Position numbers and translations under genes: made by a program. A stretch of DNA of 64,000 nt from Streptomyces sp. AJS327 (GTDB taxonomy: Bacteria > Actinomycetota > Actinomycetes > Streptomycetales > Streptomycetaceae). This document shows positions 9,587 to 18,294 of this stretch, in pieces (position 1 is the stretch's first letter; every line of letters begins with the position of its first letter). The notes under the pieces were generated by a model that ran no database searches, was not told the DNA's origin, and saw only the letters and a list, made by a program, of their open reading frames with translations. The DNA is taken from the NCBI RefSeq assembly GCF_013450295.1, contig NZ_SKBR01000004.1, forward strand, positions 186,001-250,000, in the 5' to 3' direction.

Positions 9587-9640
9587 GCAGCGGAGTCCTC
9601 CCGGCCGCTGATGTCAGGCGTTGAGGTCACCTCATAACAA

Positions 9641-9670
9641 AGCCCCCTCCGAATCGCTTCGGAGGGGGCT
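9641..9670. terminator. Bidirectional hairpin terminator
   Basis: Perfect 13-bp stem AGCCCCCTCCGAA (9641-9653) and TTCGGAGGGGGCT (9658-9670) with a 4-nt loop TCGC. It lies between the 3' end of the rightward permease-like gene and the 3' end of the leftward tRNA pair, so it can serve both. Confidence 0.85.
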
Positions 9671-9691
9671 TCTGCCCTGGTAGGGCGGCGG

Positions 9692-9765
9692 TGGCTGGGG
9701 CCGGGGTCGAACCGGCGACCTTCCGCTTTTCAGGCGGACGCTCGTACCAACTGAGCTACCCAGCC
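9692..9765 (-). tRNA. tRNA-Phe (GAA)
   Basis: 74-nt cloverleaf on the minus strand. The acceptor stem GGCTGGG pairs with CCCAGCC. The anticodon arm TCCGC-CTGAAAA-GCGGA gives anticodon GAA. The T arm contains GGTTCGACCCC. CCA is not encoded. Confidence 0.97.
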
Positions 9766-9769
9766 GCAG

Positions 9770-9844
9770 CGGTCCTGACGGGATTTGAACCCGCGGCCTC
9801 CACCTTGACAGGGTGGCGAGCACTCCAAACTGCTCCACAGGACC
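9770..9844 (-). tRNA. tRNA-Asp (GTC)
   Basis: 75-nt cloverleaf on the minus strand, 4 nt upstream of tRNA-Phe, so the two are co-transcribed. The acceptor GGTCCTG pairs with CAGGACC. The anticodon arm CCACC-CTGTCAA-GGTGG gives GTC. The T arm reads CGGGTTCAAATCCCG. Confidence 0.97.
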
Positions 9845-10325
9845 TTGCTCTTGTGCGGGACTAGTCTCGCACAGGGTGACGCGTGCTCCCAATCGGGTTT
9901 GTCGGCCACTGGGTGGTGGTGACTCCGTGCCGCTGAGCGGCTGTGACCCGCGTGGTGAGATCGCCGGATCAGCGTAGCAGACCCCGGCCCATGCCCCGTC
10001 AACGCTTGATCGGGGCACGTCCGAGCTTGATCACGGAGCCCGCACGACAACGGAGCCCGCGCGGGCACAGTGCGCGCGGCCGTCCGGGGTTCGCTCCCGG
10101 TGGGAGCCGCGTCGCCGCCACCCGCCGGCCAGCCCGGGAGCGGTCGGCGCCGCCATCGCGGTCGCTCGCCGCCCGTCGTGACCATCGCCCGCCGCGCCTC
10201 CGGTGTCCCCGGTGCCGTCTCCGCTGTCCGGGCGCCGCCCCATCGGGGTCCGGCACGGGCGGTCCCCGGCACCCGGCCCGGGTGGGCTCGGGTGGGGAGC
10301 CGGGGCGGGGTGCGCGGTGGGCCGG
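9845..10325. other. Intergenic, upstream of the tRNA pair
   Basis: 481 bp. It should hold the promoter of the leftward tRNA operon. I looked for a tRNA-Glu gene, often found with Asp and Phe in Streptomyces, and did not see one. No protein gene is supported. Confidence 0.4.
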
Positions 10326-11213
10326 TTACGGGGTGGGCTGGGGCGGGAGGGTGATGGCGGTCAGCAGGAAGCCGTGGCCGAGCACCCAGTGGCCGGTGAG
10401 CGTGGTGGGTACCGGGTGCTGCTCGGGGCGGGGCCGCTCGGGGCGGGGGGTGCGCAGCAGCCGGGCGGTGAAGCGGCCGGTGACGTCGACGCCACCGGCG
10501 GGGTCCGTGGCGGTGTGCCGGGCGGTCTCGGTGAAGGTGATGTCGGCGTCCGCGAAGTCGAGTTCGGTGCCCATCAGCGGATACCAGGTCTTGTAGACGC
10601 TCTCCTTGGCGCTGAACAGCAGCCGTCCGCGCTGGACGACGTCCGCGGCGCGTTCGCCCGCCTGGATCCACGCGATCTCGCGGGGCAGCGCGATGCTCTC
10701 CCGAACCCCCTCGGGCAGCGGCAGGTTGGGTTCGGCGTCGATGCCCATGGCGCGTACCGCCTCGGCCGGTGCGACCGCCGCCGCCCGGTATCCGTCGCAG
10801 TGGGTCATGCTGCCCACGACGCCGGTGGGCCACAGCGGGACGTTGCGCTTGCCGGAGAGCAACGGGACGGGGGGCTGGCCGAGTTGGGCCAGCGCCTGCC
10901 GGGCGCAGGCCCGCACGGTGGTGTACTCGCGGCGGCGCTTCTCCCAGGCCGCGCTGATGGTCTCCAACTCCTCGGGGAACAGGACGCTCTCGTCGGCTTC
11001 CTCGAACGCGTCGGCCGCCGCGACGAGTTCGGGGAGCACCGCATGCACCATCGCGCCGGACCCGCTCCCGGGCGTCGAACTCCTCGCCCCGTGGGGCTTG
11101 TTCGCCGACTCCCCTGCGACGTGGGTCGGTTGGCCGACCGCAGTGGCCGGTCGGCCCGTCGGCCAGGGGGCGCCGCCGGTTGCGGTGGGGGCGCCGGTGG
11201 TGTCGCTCGTCAT
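10326..11213 (-). CDS. 4'-phosphopantetheinyl transferase, Sfp/EntD type
   Basis: 295 aa. It transfers phosphopantetheine from CoA to carrier proteins (ACP/PCP) and so activates polyketide or nonribosomal peptide enzymes. Motifs visible: SGKRNVPLWPTGVVGSMTHC, the Mg-binding AMGIDAEPN, and WIQAGE followed by LLFSAKESVYKTWYPL (the F-x-x-K-E-S-x-Y-K signature). The C-terminus GHWVLGHGFLLTAITL is also typical of EntD-like members. The first ~55 residues are a variable Gly/Thr/Pro-rich extension; an internal ATG before VHAVLPELVAAADAFEEA is an alternative start. ATG 11213 overlaps the stop of the upstream phosphoesterase gene by 4 bp. Confidence 0.93.
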   Translation of the reverse strand: MTSDTTGAPTATGGAPWPTGRPATAVGQPTHVAGESANKPHGARSSTPGSGSGAMVHAVLPELVAAADAFEEADESVLFPEELETISAAWEKRRREYTTVRACARQALAQLGQPPVPLLSGKRNVPLWPTGVVGSMTHCDGYRAAAVAPAEAVRAMGIDAEPNLPLPEGVRESIALPREIAWIQAGERAADVVQRGRLLFSAKESVYKTWYPLMGTELDFADADITFTETARHTATDPAGGVDVTGRFTARLLRTPRPERPRPEQHPVPTTLTGHWVLGHGFLLTAITLPPQPTP

Positions 11214-12184
11214 GCTGGTGTGCCTTCCTCGTGGGCCGCCTCGGGGTAGGGCAGGACGCGCCGCAGGCCCTTCGGGCCGCCCCAGCGTCGCCACTCCCGT
11301 GGGTAGCCGATCGACACCTCCTCGAAGCGGATGCCGTCGTACCAGGTGGTGCGGGGGATGTGCAGGTGTCCGTAGACCACGGCCGCGGTGTTGAACCGAG
11401 TGTGCCAGTCGGCGGTGCGGACCGTGCCGCACCACTGCGCGAACTCCGGGAAGTACAGGACGTCCGTGGGCTGGCGGACCAGGGGGAAGTGGTTGACGAG
11501 CACCAGGGGGATCGAGGGGTCGCAGGCGGCCAGCCGCTCCTCGGTCTCCTTCACGCGGGCGTGGCACCAGGCGTCGCGAGTGGCGTACGGGTCCGGGTGG
11601 AGCATGAACTCGTCGGAACACACGACCCCGGTCTCGTGCGCGTACGCCAGCGACTCCTCCTTGGAGGAGGTGCCGGGGGCGTGGAAGCTGTAGTCGTACA
11701 GCAGAAAGAGCGGCGCGATGACGGCGGGGCCGCCCGGGCCTTCCCAGAGCGGGTAGGGGTCTTCCGGCGTGACGATTCCGAGGTCGCGGCAGAGCTTGAC
11801 GAGGTACTCATAGCGGGCCTGGCCACGCAGTTGGACCGGATCGTCCTTTACCGTCCACAACTCGTGGTTTCCGGGCGCCCAGATGACTTTCTCGAACCGT
11901 TCCGACAGGAGTCGGAGTGCCCAGGAGATGTCCTCGGTCATTTCCGCGACGTCACCCGCGACGATCAGCCAGTCGCCCTCCGTCTCCGGACGGAAGGTCT
12001 CCAGCACCGTGCGGTTGTCGGCCATCGCGACGTGGGTGTCGCTCACGGCCAGCAGCCGCGGCCCGTCCGCCTCCGCTTCCTTCCGGCCGGGGGAGGCGCC
12101 GGGGTGCTGGCTGGTGCCGGAATGACCGGGAGTGGTGAGAGGTGTGCCATCGGTATTCGTTCGCTCTACTCGCATCGTGTTCAC
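11210..12184 (-). CDS. Calcineurin-like metallophosphoesterase
   Basis: 324 aa. All metal-ligand motifs of the family are present in order: AVSDTH, IVAGDVAEM, PGNHEL, VNHFP and YGHLH. It is expected to hydrolyse phosphodiesters or phosphomonoesters with two metals; the substrate is unknown. The first ~40 residues are a variable tail. Starts available are GTG 12184 and ATG 12175. It is translationally coupled to the phosphopantetheinyl transferase gene through an ATGA overlap. A phosphoesterase next to an EntD-like transferase is common in actinomycetes, and ACP hydrolase-like or CoA-related roles are possible but not shown. Confidence 0.9.
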   Translation of the reverse strand: MNTMRVERTNTDGTPLTTPGHSGTSQHPGASPGRKEAEADGPRLLAVSDTHVAMADNRTVLETFRPETEGDWLIVAGDVAEMTEDISWALRLLSERFEKVIWAPGNHELWTVKDDPVQLRGQARYEYLVKLCRDLGIVTPEDPYPLWEGPGGPAVIAPLFLLYDYSFHAPGTSSKEESLAYAHETGVVCSDEFMLHPDPYATRDAWCHARVKETEERLAACDPSIPLVLVNHFPLVRQPTDVLYFPEFAQWCGTVRTADWHTRFNTAAVVYGHLHIPRTTWYDGIRFEEVSIGYPREWRRWGGPKGLRRVLPYPEAAHEEGTPA

Positions 12185-12565
12185 GATGACTCAACGCCGC
12201 GCGGAAATCTCGATGTTCCTGATGTTTTCCGTAACGTCGCGGTATCGCTGACCGGGCCGTACCGGTATTCGGGACGGCGGTAAATCGGGAGGTGGACCGG
12301 AACCGGGCGCGTTCCGGCGCCACTTCGTTGTTCTCGGGCGTCGCGGACCGTCCCGGCCGACTGGTCCGCGCCCATCTCCCGGTCGCTCTCCGGTGGTTCC
12401 GGCGCCCGTCGCTCTCCGGTGGTTCCGCCGGGACGCCGGTGGTGGCGCGGACGGCCCAAGAGGCCTGCCGGGCCCAACAGGTGTGCCGGGCCCAACAGGT
12501 GTGCCAGGCCCGGGAGTTGGGGCGTCTGGAGTCGGGGAGCGGGTGGCTCGTGGCCGTGGCGAGGA
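12185..12565. repeat. Intergenic region with an 18-bp tandem repeat
   Basis: 381 bp upstream of the phosphoesterase. Unit GCCGGGCCCAACAGGTGT occurs at 12467-12484 and 12485-12502, and a partial third copy follows. A paired GGTCGCTCTCCGGTGGTTCC-type duplication lies just before it (about 12380-12430). No gene seen. The phosphoesterase promoter should be near 12190-12280. Confidence 0.5.
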
Positions 12566-13018
12566 TCAGGCGGGGAGCGGCCGGTCGTCGACGACGTGCT
12601 TCATGACGAGGGTCGAGGTCAGCCGCTGCACCCCGGGCAGGCGGGCGAGTTCGTGGTCGTAGAGCTGCTGGAAGGCGGTCAGGTCGGTGGCGACGACGCG
12701 CAGCAGGTAGTCGGGTTCGCCGAACAGCCGCTGGGCCTGGAGCACGTTCGGGATCGCGGTGACGGCGCCCTCGAAGGCGGTGACGGTGTCGGGGTCCTCC
12801 CAGCGCAGCGTGGCGAAGACGAGGGCGGAGAAGTCCAGGCCGAGGGCGGCCGGGTCGACGACGGCGCGGTAGCCGCGGATCGCGCCCGCGCGCTCCAGGT
12901 CGCGCAGGCGGCGGTGGCAGGGCGAGACGCTCAGCTGGACGCGGGCCGCCAGCTCGGTGACGGTGAGGCGGCCGTCCTGCTGTAGCTCCGCAAGAATCTT
13001 CCGGTCAAGGCTGTCCAT
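12566..13018 (-). CDS. Lrp/AsnC family transcriptional regulator
   Basis: 150 aa, full length for the family. The N-terminal helix-turn-helix (MDSLDRKILAELQQDGRLTVTELAARVQLSVSPCHRRLRDLE) is followed by the RAM/AsnC ligand-binding domain from about residue 60 (VFATLRWEDPD, GEPDYLLRVVATDL). It should bind DNA as a dimer or octamer and respond to an amino acid. It is divergent from the LysE-type exporter gene at 13128, and the 109-bp gap should hold both promoters and its operator. This is the usual arrangement in which the regulator controls the exporter. Confidence 0.95.
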   Translation of the reverse strand: MDSLDRKILAELQQDGRLTVTELAARVQLSVSPCHRRLRDLERAGAIRGYRAVVDPAALGLDFSALVFATLRWEDPDTVTAFEGAVTAIPNVLQAQRLFGEPDYLLRVVATDLTAFQQLYDHELARLPGVQRLTSTLVMKHVVDDRPLPA

Positions 13019-13127
13019 GGCGAAGATTCTCCCTCAGATCCCGCGATCACGGGGTAAACGGGGGAACACTTCCGGACTCCTTCTCCCTAGTCTTCCTCTC
13101 GTACGAGCACGTGAGAGGGAGCGGTTG

Positions 13128-13748
13128 ATGGACACGTCCACACTGGTGGCCTTCCTGGTGGTGGACCTGCTGCTGGTGGTCACCCCGGGCGCCGACTGGG
13201 CCTACGCGATCGCCTCGGGGCTACGGGAGCGCTCCGTCGTCCCGGCGGTCGGCGGGCTGCTGGCCGGGCACGCGGTGTACGCGCTCCTGGCGGTAGCGGG
13301 ACTGGCGGTGATCGTCGCCAGCTCCCCGGCCGCGCTGACCGCGCTGACCGCCGCCGGGGCCGGGTACCTGCTGTGGCTGGGCTGGGGCGTGCTGCGGCGG
13401 TCGGCCACCGTGACGGCCTCGGCCGGGGAGACCGTGGCCGTCTCCCGTGTGCGGGTCGCCCTCAGGGGGGCGGGGATCAGCGGCCTCAACCCCAAGGCGG
13501 TGCTGCTGTACTTCTCCCTGTTCCCGCAGTTCCTCCAGCCCACGGCCGACTGGCCGGTCGCTGTCCAGACCGGGCTGCTGAGCCTGATCCACCTGAGCGC
13601 CTGCGCCGTCGTCTACCTCGCGGTCGGTACCTCGGCCCGCGTCGTCCTGACGACCCGGCCCGCCGCGGCCCGGATCGTCACCCGCGTCTCCGGGGTCATG
13701 ATGATCGTCGTTGGCGCCTTCCTCCTCGCCGAGGGCCTGGCCGACTGA
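13128..13748 (+). CDS. LysE/RhtB-family amino-acid exporter
   Basis: 206 aa, six predicted membrane segments, normal length for LysE/RhtB translocators. The signature near the N-terminus reads TPGADW, where most relatives have TPGPD. GISGLNPKAVLLYFSLFPQF in the middle is the second family signature. The ribosome site is GAGGGAG, about 9 nt before ATG 13128. It probably exports an amino acid or derivative sensed by the divergent Lrp-type regulator. Confidence 0.92.
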   Translation: MDTSTLVAFLVVDLLLVVTPGADWAYAIASGLRERSVVPAVGGLLAGHAVYALLAVAGLAVIVASSPAALTALTAAGAGYLLWLGWGVLRRSATVTASAGETVAVSRVRVALRGAGISGLNPKAVLLYFSLFPQFLQPTADWPVAVQTGLLSLIHLSACAVVYLAVGTSARVVLTTRPAAARIVTRVSGVMMIVVGAFLLAEGLAD

Positions 13749-13853
13749 GCCGACCGCGTCAAACGCGCCCCAACCCGCGCCTCGCGCACCGTGGCGTCCC
13801 CGCGGGCACCGTCGGGAGGACACGTAGTGACCCGGCCGGTGGGGACAGCGGGG

Positions 13854-14738
13854 TTACCCGGCGAGAAGCGCGAGGGCGTCGGCCGTGGGCGTTCCCGGAG
13901 GGGCGCTGTGAATCAGGATGCGCCGGCCGTCCCCGTCCGGCGCGTGCAGCATCTGGTACTCCAGATCGAGGTCGCCGAACTCCGGATGGGTGAGGTGCTT
14001 GACACCGCGGGTGCAGCGGCGCACCGGGTGTTCCGCCCACAGCGTCGCGAACTCCCCGCTGGTGACGCTCAGTTCCCCGACGAGCGCCCGAACCGCGGGA
14101 TCGCCCGGATGGGCGGCGGCGTGGAAACGCAGGGAGGCGACCGCCAGGGCCGCCTCCCTCGCCCAGTCGCGGTAGAGGTCACGCGTGTGGGGATCGGTGA
14201 ACAGCAGCCGATGGGTGTTCCAGGGCTCGTCGCGTGGCGGGAGGTGCGCGAAGAACAGCTCGTGCGCCACCGGCGTGTGGGAGAGCACGTCGTTGGTCTG
14301 CGAGAGCGTGAGCGCCGCCGTCGTCGGCATGAGATCGACGATCCGGTCGAAGGTGAGTGCCATTCCGTCCTCGGAGGCCGCCGACACCGCCGACGCCGTG
14401 CCGGGCGCGGTGGTACCGACGATACCGCGCAGGTAGACCGTCGCGTCGGCGTCCAGCCGGAGGGCGCGGGCGAGGGCGTCGATGACCGAGGCGGACGGGT
14501 TCGTCGCCTCGCCCTGTTCCAGGCGCGTGTAGTAGTTCGCCGACACCCCGGCGAGCCGCGCGAGTTCCTCGCGACGCAGACCCGGCACCCGGCGCACCCC
14601 GTAGGAGGAGATACCGGCTTCCTCCGGAGTGAGCCGGGCGCGGTGGGCACGCAGGAAGTCACCCAGCGGGTACTCCGCCTCGGGCGCCGGCTCACGTCCC
14701 GCTCCCCGGGAGCGCTGTGGGGTGCTCATGACGTCCAT
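13854..14738 (-). CDS. XRE-family regulator with MmyB-like ligand domain
   Basis: 294 aa. The helix-turn-helix spans about residues 22-85 (LGDFLRAHRARLTPEEAGI, RRVPGLRREELARLAGVSAN, YYTRLEQGEATNPSASV). A C-terminal MmyB-like domain follows (LMPTTAALTLSQTNDVLSHT, PWNTHRLLFTDP, LRFHAAAHPGDPAVRALVGE, TRGVKHLTHPEFGDLDLEYQ). The usual starts are ATG 14738 or 14729. It is divergent from the MFS exporter gene, so it probably represses that exporter. Local regulation is inferred from position only. Confidence 0.92.
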   Translation of the reverse strand: MDVMSTPQRSRGAGREPAPEAEYPLGDFLRAHRARLTPEEAGISSYGVRRVPGLRREELARLAGVSANYYTRLEQGEATNPSASVIDALARALRLDADATVYLRGIVGTTAPGTASAVSAASEDGMALTFDRIVDLMPTTAALTLSQTNDVLSHTPVAHELFFAHLPPRDEPWNTHRLLFTDPHTRDLYRDWAREAALAVASLRFHAAAHPGDPAVRALVGELSVTSGEFATLWAEHPVRRCTRGVKHLTHPEFGDLDLEYQMLHAPDGDGRRILIHSAPPGTPTADALALLAG

Positions 14739-14911
14739 CGTCGCAAGCGCCTCGGGGACGTCCCTGGCCCAGCCTGCCCCTGCCGCTGGTAGGCGCCGGG
14801 GAGGGATGGCTGATCCCCTCCGCCCCCGTGACCGTGGAACCCCCGGCACGTCTCCCCTCGACGTGCCGGACGAGTCCAGTTCTCCACGGAAAGAGACGAG
14901 CGGGCGTCCCG

Positions 14912-16297
14912 ATGACCGATCCCACAGGTCCCACAGGTCCCACCGACACGTGCGCCACCACGGCCGCCACCACCGCACCCGTGCTGGGCGCGGGCCGGGC
15001 CCGCCTCGCGCTGTTCGCGCTGAGTATCGGCGGCTTCGGGATCGGGCTGACCGAGTTCGTCATCGCCGGACTCCTCACCGAGGTCTCCACCGGCCTGGGT
15101 ACCGGCCTCACCGCCACGGGGCACCTCGTCGGGGGCTACGCGCTCGCGGTGGTTCCCGGCGCGCTGATCGTCACCCCGCTCCTGACGAGGTGGTCCCCGA
15201 AGAACGCGCTCGTGCTGCTCCTCGCGTTCTTCGTCGTCGGCAACGCGCTCTCCGCGTGGGCACCGAACTACGGGATCATGCTCGCCGGGCGCGTCGTCGC
15301 GGCCCTCGCGCACGGCGGCTACTTCGGTATCGGCGCCGTCCTCGCCGCCTCCCTCGTAGCGGGGAACAGGCGGGCGACCGCCGTCGCCACGCTGTTCGCG
15401 GGGCTGACGATCGCCAACGTCCTCGGCGTACCGGCGGGCGCGTTCGTCGGGCAGCGGCTCGGCTGGCGGATGGTGTTCTGGGCCATCGCCCTCATCGGCG
15501 TCCTCGCCCTCGTCGGCCTCCTGCTTCTCGTCCCCCGGACCGGGCCCGAGCGGGACCAGCTGCCCCTCGCGCGGCAGTTCCGGGTCCTCGGCCGCCCGCA
15601 GGTGCTGACCTCACTGCTGACGACGGCGATGGTCTTCGGCGGCATGTTCGGCGTCCTTACCTACATCGAACCCGTGTTGCGCGAGGTCACCGGCTACTCC
15701 GCCGGGGCGGTCCCGTGGCTGCTGGTGCTCTTCGGGACGGGCCTGTTTCTCGGCAACATCCTCGGCGGGAGGGCCGCCGACCGGAACGCGGACGACACCG
15801 TGCTCGTCCTCGCAGTCCTGCTGCCGATCGTGATCCTCGTCCTCGGGGCCGTCTCTGGTGTGCCCGTGCTCATGGCGATCCTGCTGTTCCTGCTCGGCTT
15901 GGTCGGATTCGCCACCGTGCCCGGACTCCAGGCCCGCGTCCTGCGCCACGCGAAGGGGGCCGCGACGCTGGCGTCGGCGACGAACATCGCCGCGTTCAAC
16001 CTCGGCAACACCATCGGCGTCAGCCTGGCGGGAGCCGCGATCGCCGCCGGGTTCGGGCTCGTCAGCCCGGCCGTCACCGGAGCCGGGCTGGCCGTCGTCG
16101 GACTGGGCCTCCTCGTCACCGCGCGGCTCACCCGCCCGGAACGCGACCACCTTGAACCGGCGCTCGGTCATCGCCGCGGCCCAGGTGTAGCCACCACCGG
16201 CGCACATGTCGAAGACGCCGATGCGGTCCTCGTCCACGTAGTCGAGGGTGACGAGGTAGTCGGCGGCGCAGCGGAAGTCCTCCAGCCGCCAGAGTAA
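14912..16297 (+). CDS. MFS transporter with chimeric C-terminus
   Basis: 461 aa. A 12-helix major facilitator of the drug:H+ antiporter DHA1 type (arabinose-efflux/chloramphenicol-resistance-like): IGGFGIGLTEFVIAGLL in helix 1, GRVVAALAHGGYFGIGAVL, and GATLASATNIAAFNLGNTIG late in the protein. ATG 14912 is used; a start at 14828 is possible. The normal protein should end near TARLTRPERD (about 16140). The last ~52 residues are instead the reverse strand of an alpha/beta-hydrolase remnant, so the original stop was lost in a deletion or rearrangement. The transport core looks intact. Divergent from the XRE-type regulator. Confidence 0.9.
   Translation: MTDPTGPTGPTDTCATTAATTAPVLGAGRARLALFALSIGGFGIGLTEFVIAGLLTEVSTGLGTGLTATGHLVGGYALAVVPGALIVTPLLTRWSPKNALVLLLAFFVVGNALSAWAPNYGIMLAGRVVAALAHGGYFGIGAVLAASLVAGNRRATAVATLFAGLTIANVLGVPAGAFVGQRLGWRMVFWAIALIGVLALVGLLLLVPRTGPERDQLPLARQFRVLGRPQVLTSLLTTAMVFGGMFGVLTYIEPVLREVTGYSAGAVPWLLVLFGTGLFLGNILGGRAADRNADDTVLVLAVLLPIVILVLGAVSGVPVLMAILLFLLGLVGFATVPGLQARVLRHAKGAATLASATNIAAFNLGNTIGVSLAGAAIAAGFGLVSPAVTGAGLAVVGLGLLVTARLTRPERDHLEPALGHRRGPGVATTGAHVEDADAVLVHVVEGDEVVGGAAEVLQPPE
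16135..16296 (-). pseudogene. Alpha/beta-hydrolase remnant
   Basis: Reading the minus strand gives about 54 residues of an alpha/beta hydrolase, including DYLVTLDYVDEDRIGVFDMC and AGGGYTWAAAMTERRFKVV. This resembles the nucleophile-elbow neighbourhood, with Cys (DMCAGG) where many relatives have GxSxGG or GxCAGG. Both ends of the gene are missing. It overlaps the 3' end of the MFS gene in antisense. Confidence 0.7.
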
Positions 16298-16355
16298 GAA
16301 TCCCTACCCCCTGACCACTGCTCTCCGCTGATGATCGCGGCCTTACCCTGGTGCC

Positions 16356-16680
16356 ATGGGCAGGGGCGCGAACCACAACGGGCTGAGGCAGTTTCTCAAG
16401 GCCCGGCGAGCCGAACTGATCCCCGAGAACATGGGGTTCCCGATGGCGGGCGGCCCCGACGCGTCCCCTGCCTGCACCGCGAGGAAGTGGCCCAGCTCGC
16501 CTCGATCAGCGCCCAGTACTCCACCCGGCTGGAGCAGGGCCGCCTCCAGGCGTCCACTCCCGTGCTGACCGCCCTGGCCGAGGTGCTGCGCCCCGACCAC
16601 GGGATGTCCAGTCTCGAAATCCGAGCACAGCGTGCCCAGCTGGGCAGCGGTCCTGATCTCCTTCACCTTCGCTTCCGGTG
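16356..16680 (+). pseudogene. XRE-family regulator remnant, frameshifted
   Basis: The first frame gives MGRGANHNGLRQFLKARRAE then PENMGFPMAGG. After about 16455 the homology moves to another frame (RRVPCLHREEVAQLASISAQ, YSTRLEQGRLQASTPVLTAL). These are consecutive pieces of the same type of helix-turn-helix as the gene at 13854-14738. The ligand-binding domain is absent after about 16600. A single frameshift plus truncation makes this a dead gene. Confidence 0.75.
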
Positions 16681-17123
16681 AGGCGCCGGTTTCCCGCCGT
16701 AGCCTCCTGAACAACCGGCCAGTGTGGTGAGGAGGACTGCGACGAGGGAACGGTCATGCGTCCCGCCGTCAGCAAGAGATCTCCCTTGCCCCTGTTGCCG
16801 CTCATGGTGAGTGTCCAAGGTGCGTGAGTGAACACCGGTGCTCACCACGTCAGTTCGTGGCCTGAGCGTAGCGAACGCCTCCCGCGCCTGAATCGGTTCT
16901 CGCACACCTGCTTCCGCCGATGTGCTCTCCGCTTCGAGCAGTTCAGGGGGCACGCCTTTGGACCCGGTCCCCCAGCAAGGAGAGGCTCGGGGATCCCCGA
17001 AACCACCCGCTCGTCGAATCCGCCGACGCCCGGACGCCGTACTCGTCCTCAGCCAGGGCACGTTGGGAATCAACGTGTCCGGAGTGGGTAGTTGCCCCGC
17101 GACCACCATGTCGACGGAGAGGT
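16681..17123. other. Intergenic, nothing recognised
   Basis: 443 bp between the dead XRE gene and the TIGR04222 gene. Several short frames exist but none has a ribosome site and a recognisable protein. Confidence 0.35.
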
Positions 17124-17129
17124 ATGCCG

Positions 17130-18233
17130 GTGGCTGTCCATGTTCTGCGGGCCGTGGTGGCGGTGCTTGTTGGCCTCACCCTGCTGACGTGGGCCTGGCT
17201 TCCCTTCGTACGGCGCCGGGTGCTGGCGGACTACGAGCGGGCCGCCGCGGCGCTTCCGCGGCGACCGGTGCCGGAACCTGGCGAACTGACCGTTGCGGAA
17301 CTGGCGTTACTGGCCGGCGGGCCGACGCGCGTCACGCATGTCGTGCTCACCGAGCTGTATCTCACCGGCGCGCTCCAGCTCACCCGCACGTCCCGTATGC
17401 GCGCGTACGCGGTCGTGTTGCGCGACGAGAACCAGCCGCCGGACGCTGCCACCCCTGACCCGCTGTCCCACGCGCTGCGGGCGGTGATCCGGAAGAAGCA
17501 ACCTGCTCCTCTCAAACCGCTCTTCGTATGGGGCGTGTTCACTGACGTCACCGAACCACTGTGGCGGAGCCTGGAAGAGCGGGGGCTGCGGCCCCGGGAC
17601 CGGCACCTGTACGGGGCCCAGAGCCGGTACGCGCTTGCCCGTCTGTCGCTGGTTCTGACGATGTCGTTGGGGGCGGCCGTGGTGCTGTATGGGACCTTCG
17701 CCGGTATGACCCTGGCCCGCGAGGTCTCCGCTGGTCTGCCATACCTCGCCGTGGGTGTCGCGATGGTCGCGGGATCCGGACTGTTTGCGCTGTGGTGGGG
17801 CCGGACCGTGGGGAGGACCTCTCCGCGCACCGCGAACGGTGACGCGCTCCTCCGCCAGGCACAGGACATGTACTGCCGCAGGTTCGGCGAGCGGGAGGGC
17901 ACCGGCCGGGAGGTGCTTCCCCGGGAGCTGGCCCTGCGTCGGTTGGCGGTCTCCGGCTCCCTGGGCACCCATCTCTCCGCCTCCGCGCACCGCGCTCTGG
18001 TTCACTCGCCCTCCCCGTCCAACTGGACGGAGACCGAGGACCCGGAACGGATCGAGCCCCCGCTGTTGTGGGACTTCCTCAGCCAACAGCGGGGCGCCGT
18101 CTCGGATTTGGGTCCGTTTGGCTCCCAGCGGACCTGGCGGCGCGTCGAGGTGCCGCAGGGACCGGAGTTCGAGACCCCCGTGCCGGACTACTTCGACAGC
18201 TTCTACTGGCAAGTTCCCGACCACTCCCACTGA
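17130..18233 (+). CDS. TIGR04222-domain membrane protein
   Basis: About 367 aa. An N-terminal membrane helix is followed by a cytoplasmic region with GELTVAELALLAGGPTRVTH, characteristic of TIGR04222 proteins, and by two further helices (LVLTMSLGAAVVLYGTFAG and LPYLAVGVAMVAGSGLFAL). The TIGR04222 function is unknown. GTG 17130 is preferred because GGAGAGG at 17116-17122 lies 7 nt before it; ATG 17124 is only 1 nt away. The lipoprotein gene follows 61 bp downstream on the same strand. Confidence 0.8.
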   Translation: MAVHVLRAVVAVLVGLTLLTWAWLPFVRRRVLADYERAAAALPRRPVPEPGELTVAELALLAGGPTRVTHVVLTELYLTGALQLTRTSRMRAYAVVLRDENQPPDAATPDPLSHALRAVIRKKQPAPLKPLFVWGVFTDVTEPLWRSLEERGLRPRDRHLYGAQSRYALARLSLVLTMSLGAAVVLYGTFAGMTLAREVSAGLPYLAVGVAMVAGSGLFALWWGRTVGRTSPRTANGDALLRQAQDMYCRRFGEREGTGREVLPRELALRRLAVSGSLGTHLSASAHRALVHSPSPSNWTETEDPERIEPPLLWDFLSQQRGAVSDLGPFGSQRTWRRVEVPQGPEFETPVPDYFDSFYWQVPDHSH

Positions 18234-18294
18234 AGCGTGCACCGAGCACGGCGGGGATGACGGCGAACCACGACAGAGCGCTATGGAGGAGCAC

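Noticed and set aside
9845..10325. A tRNA-Glu gene next to tRNA-Asp
   Set aside because: No cloverleaf on either strand; only Phe and Asp are present.
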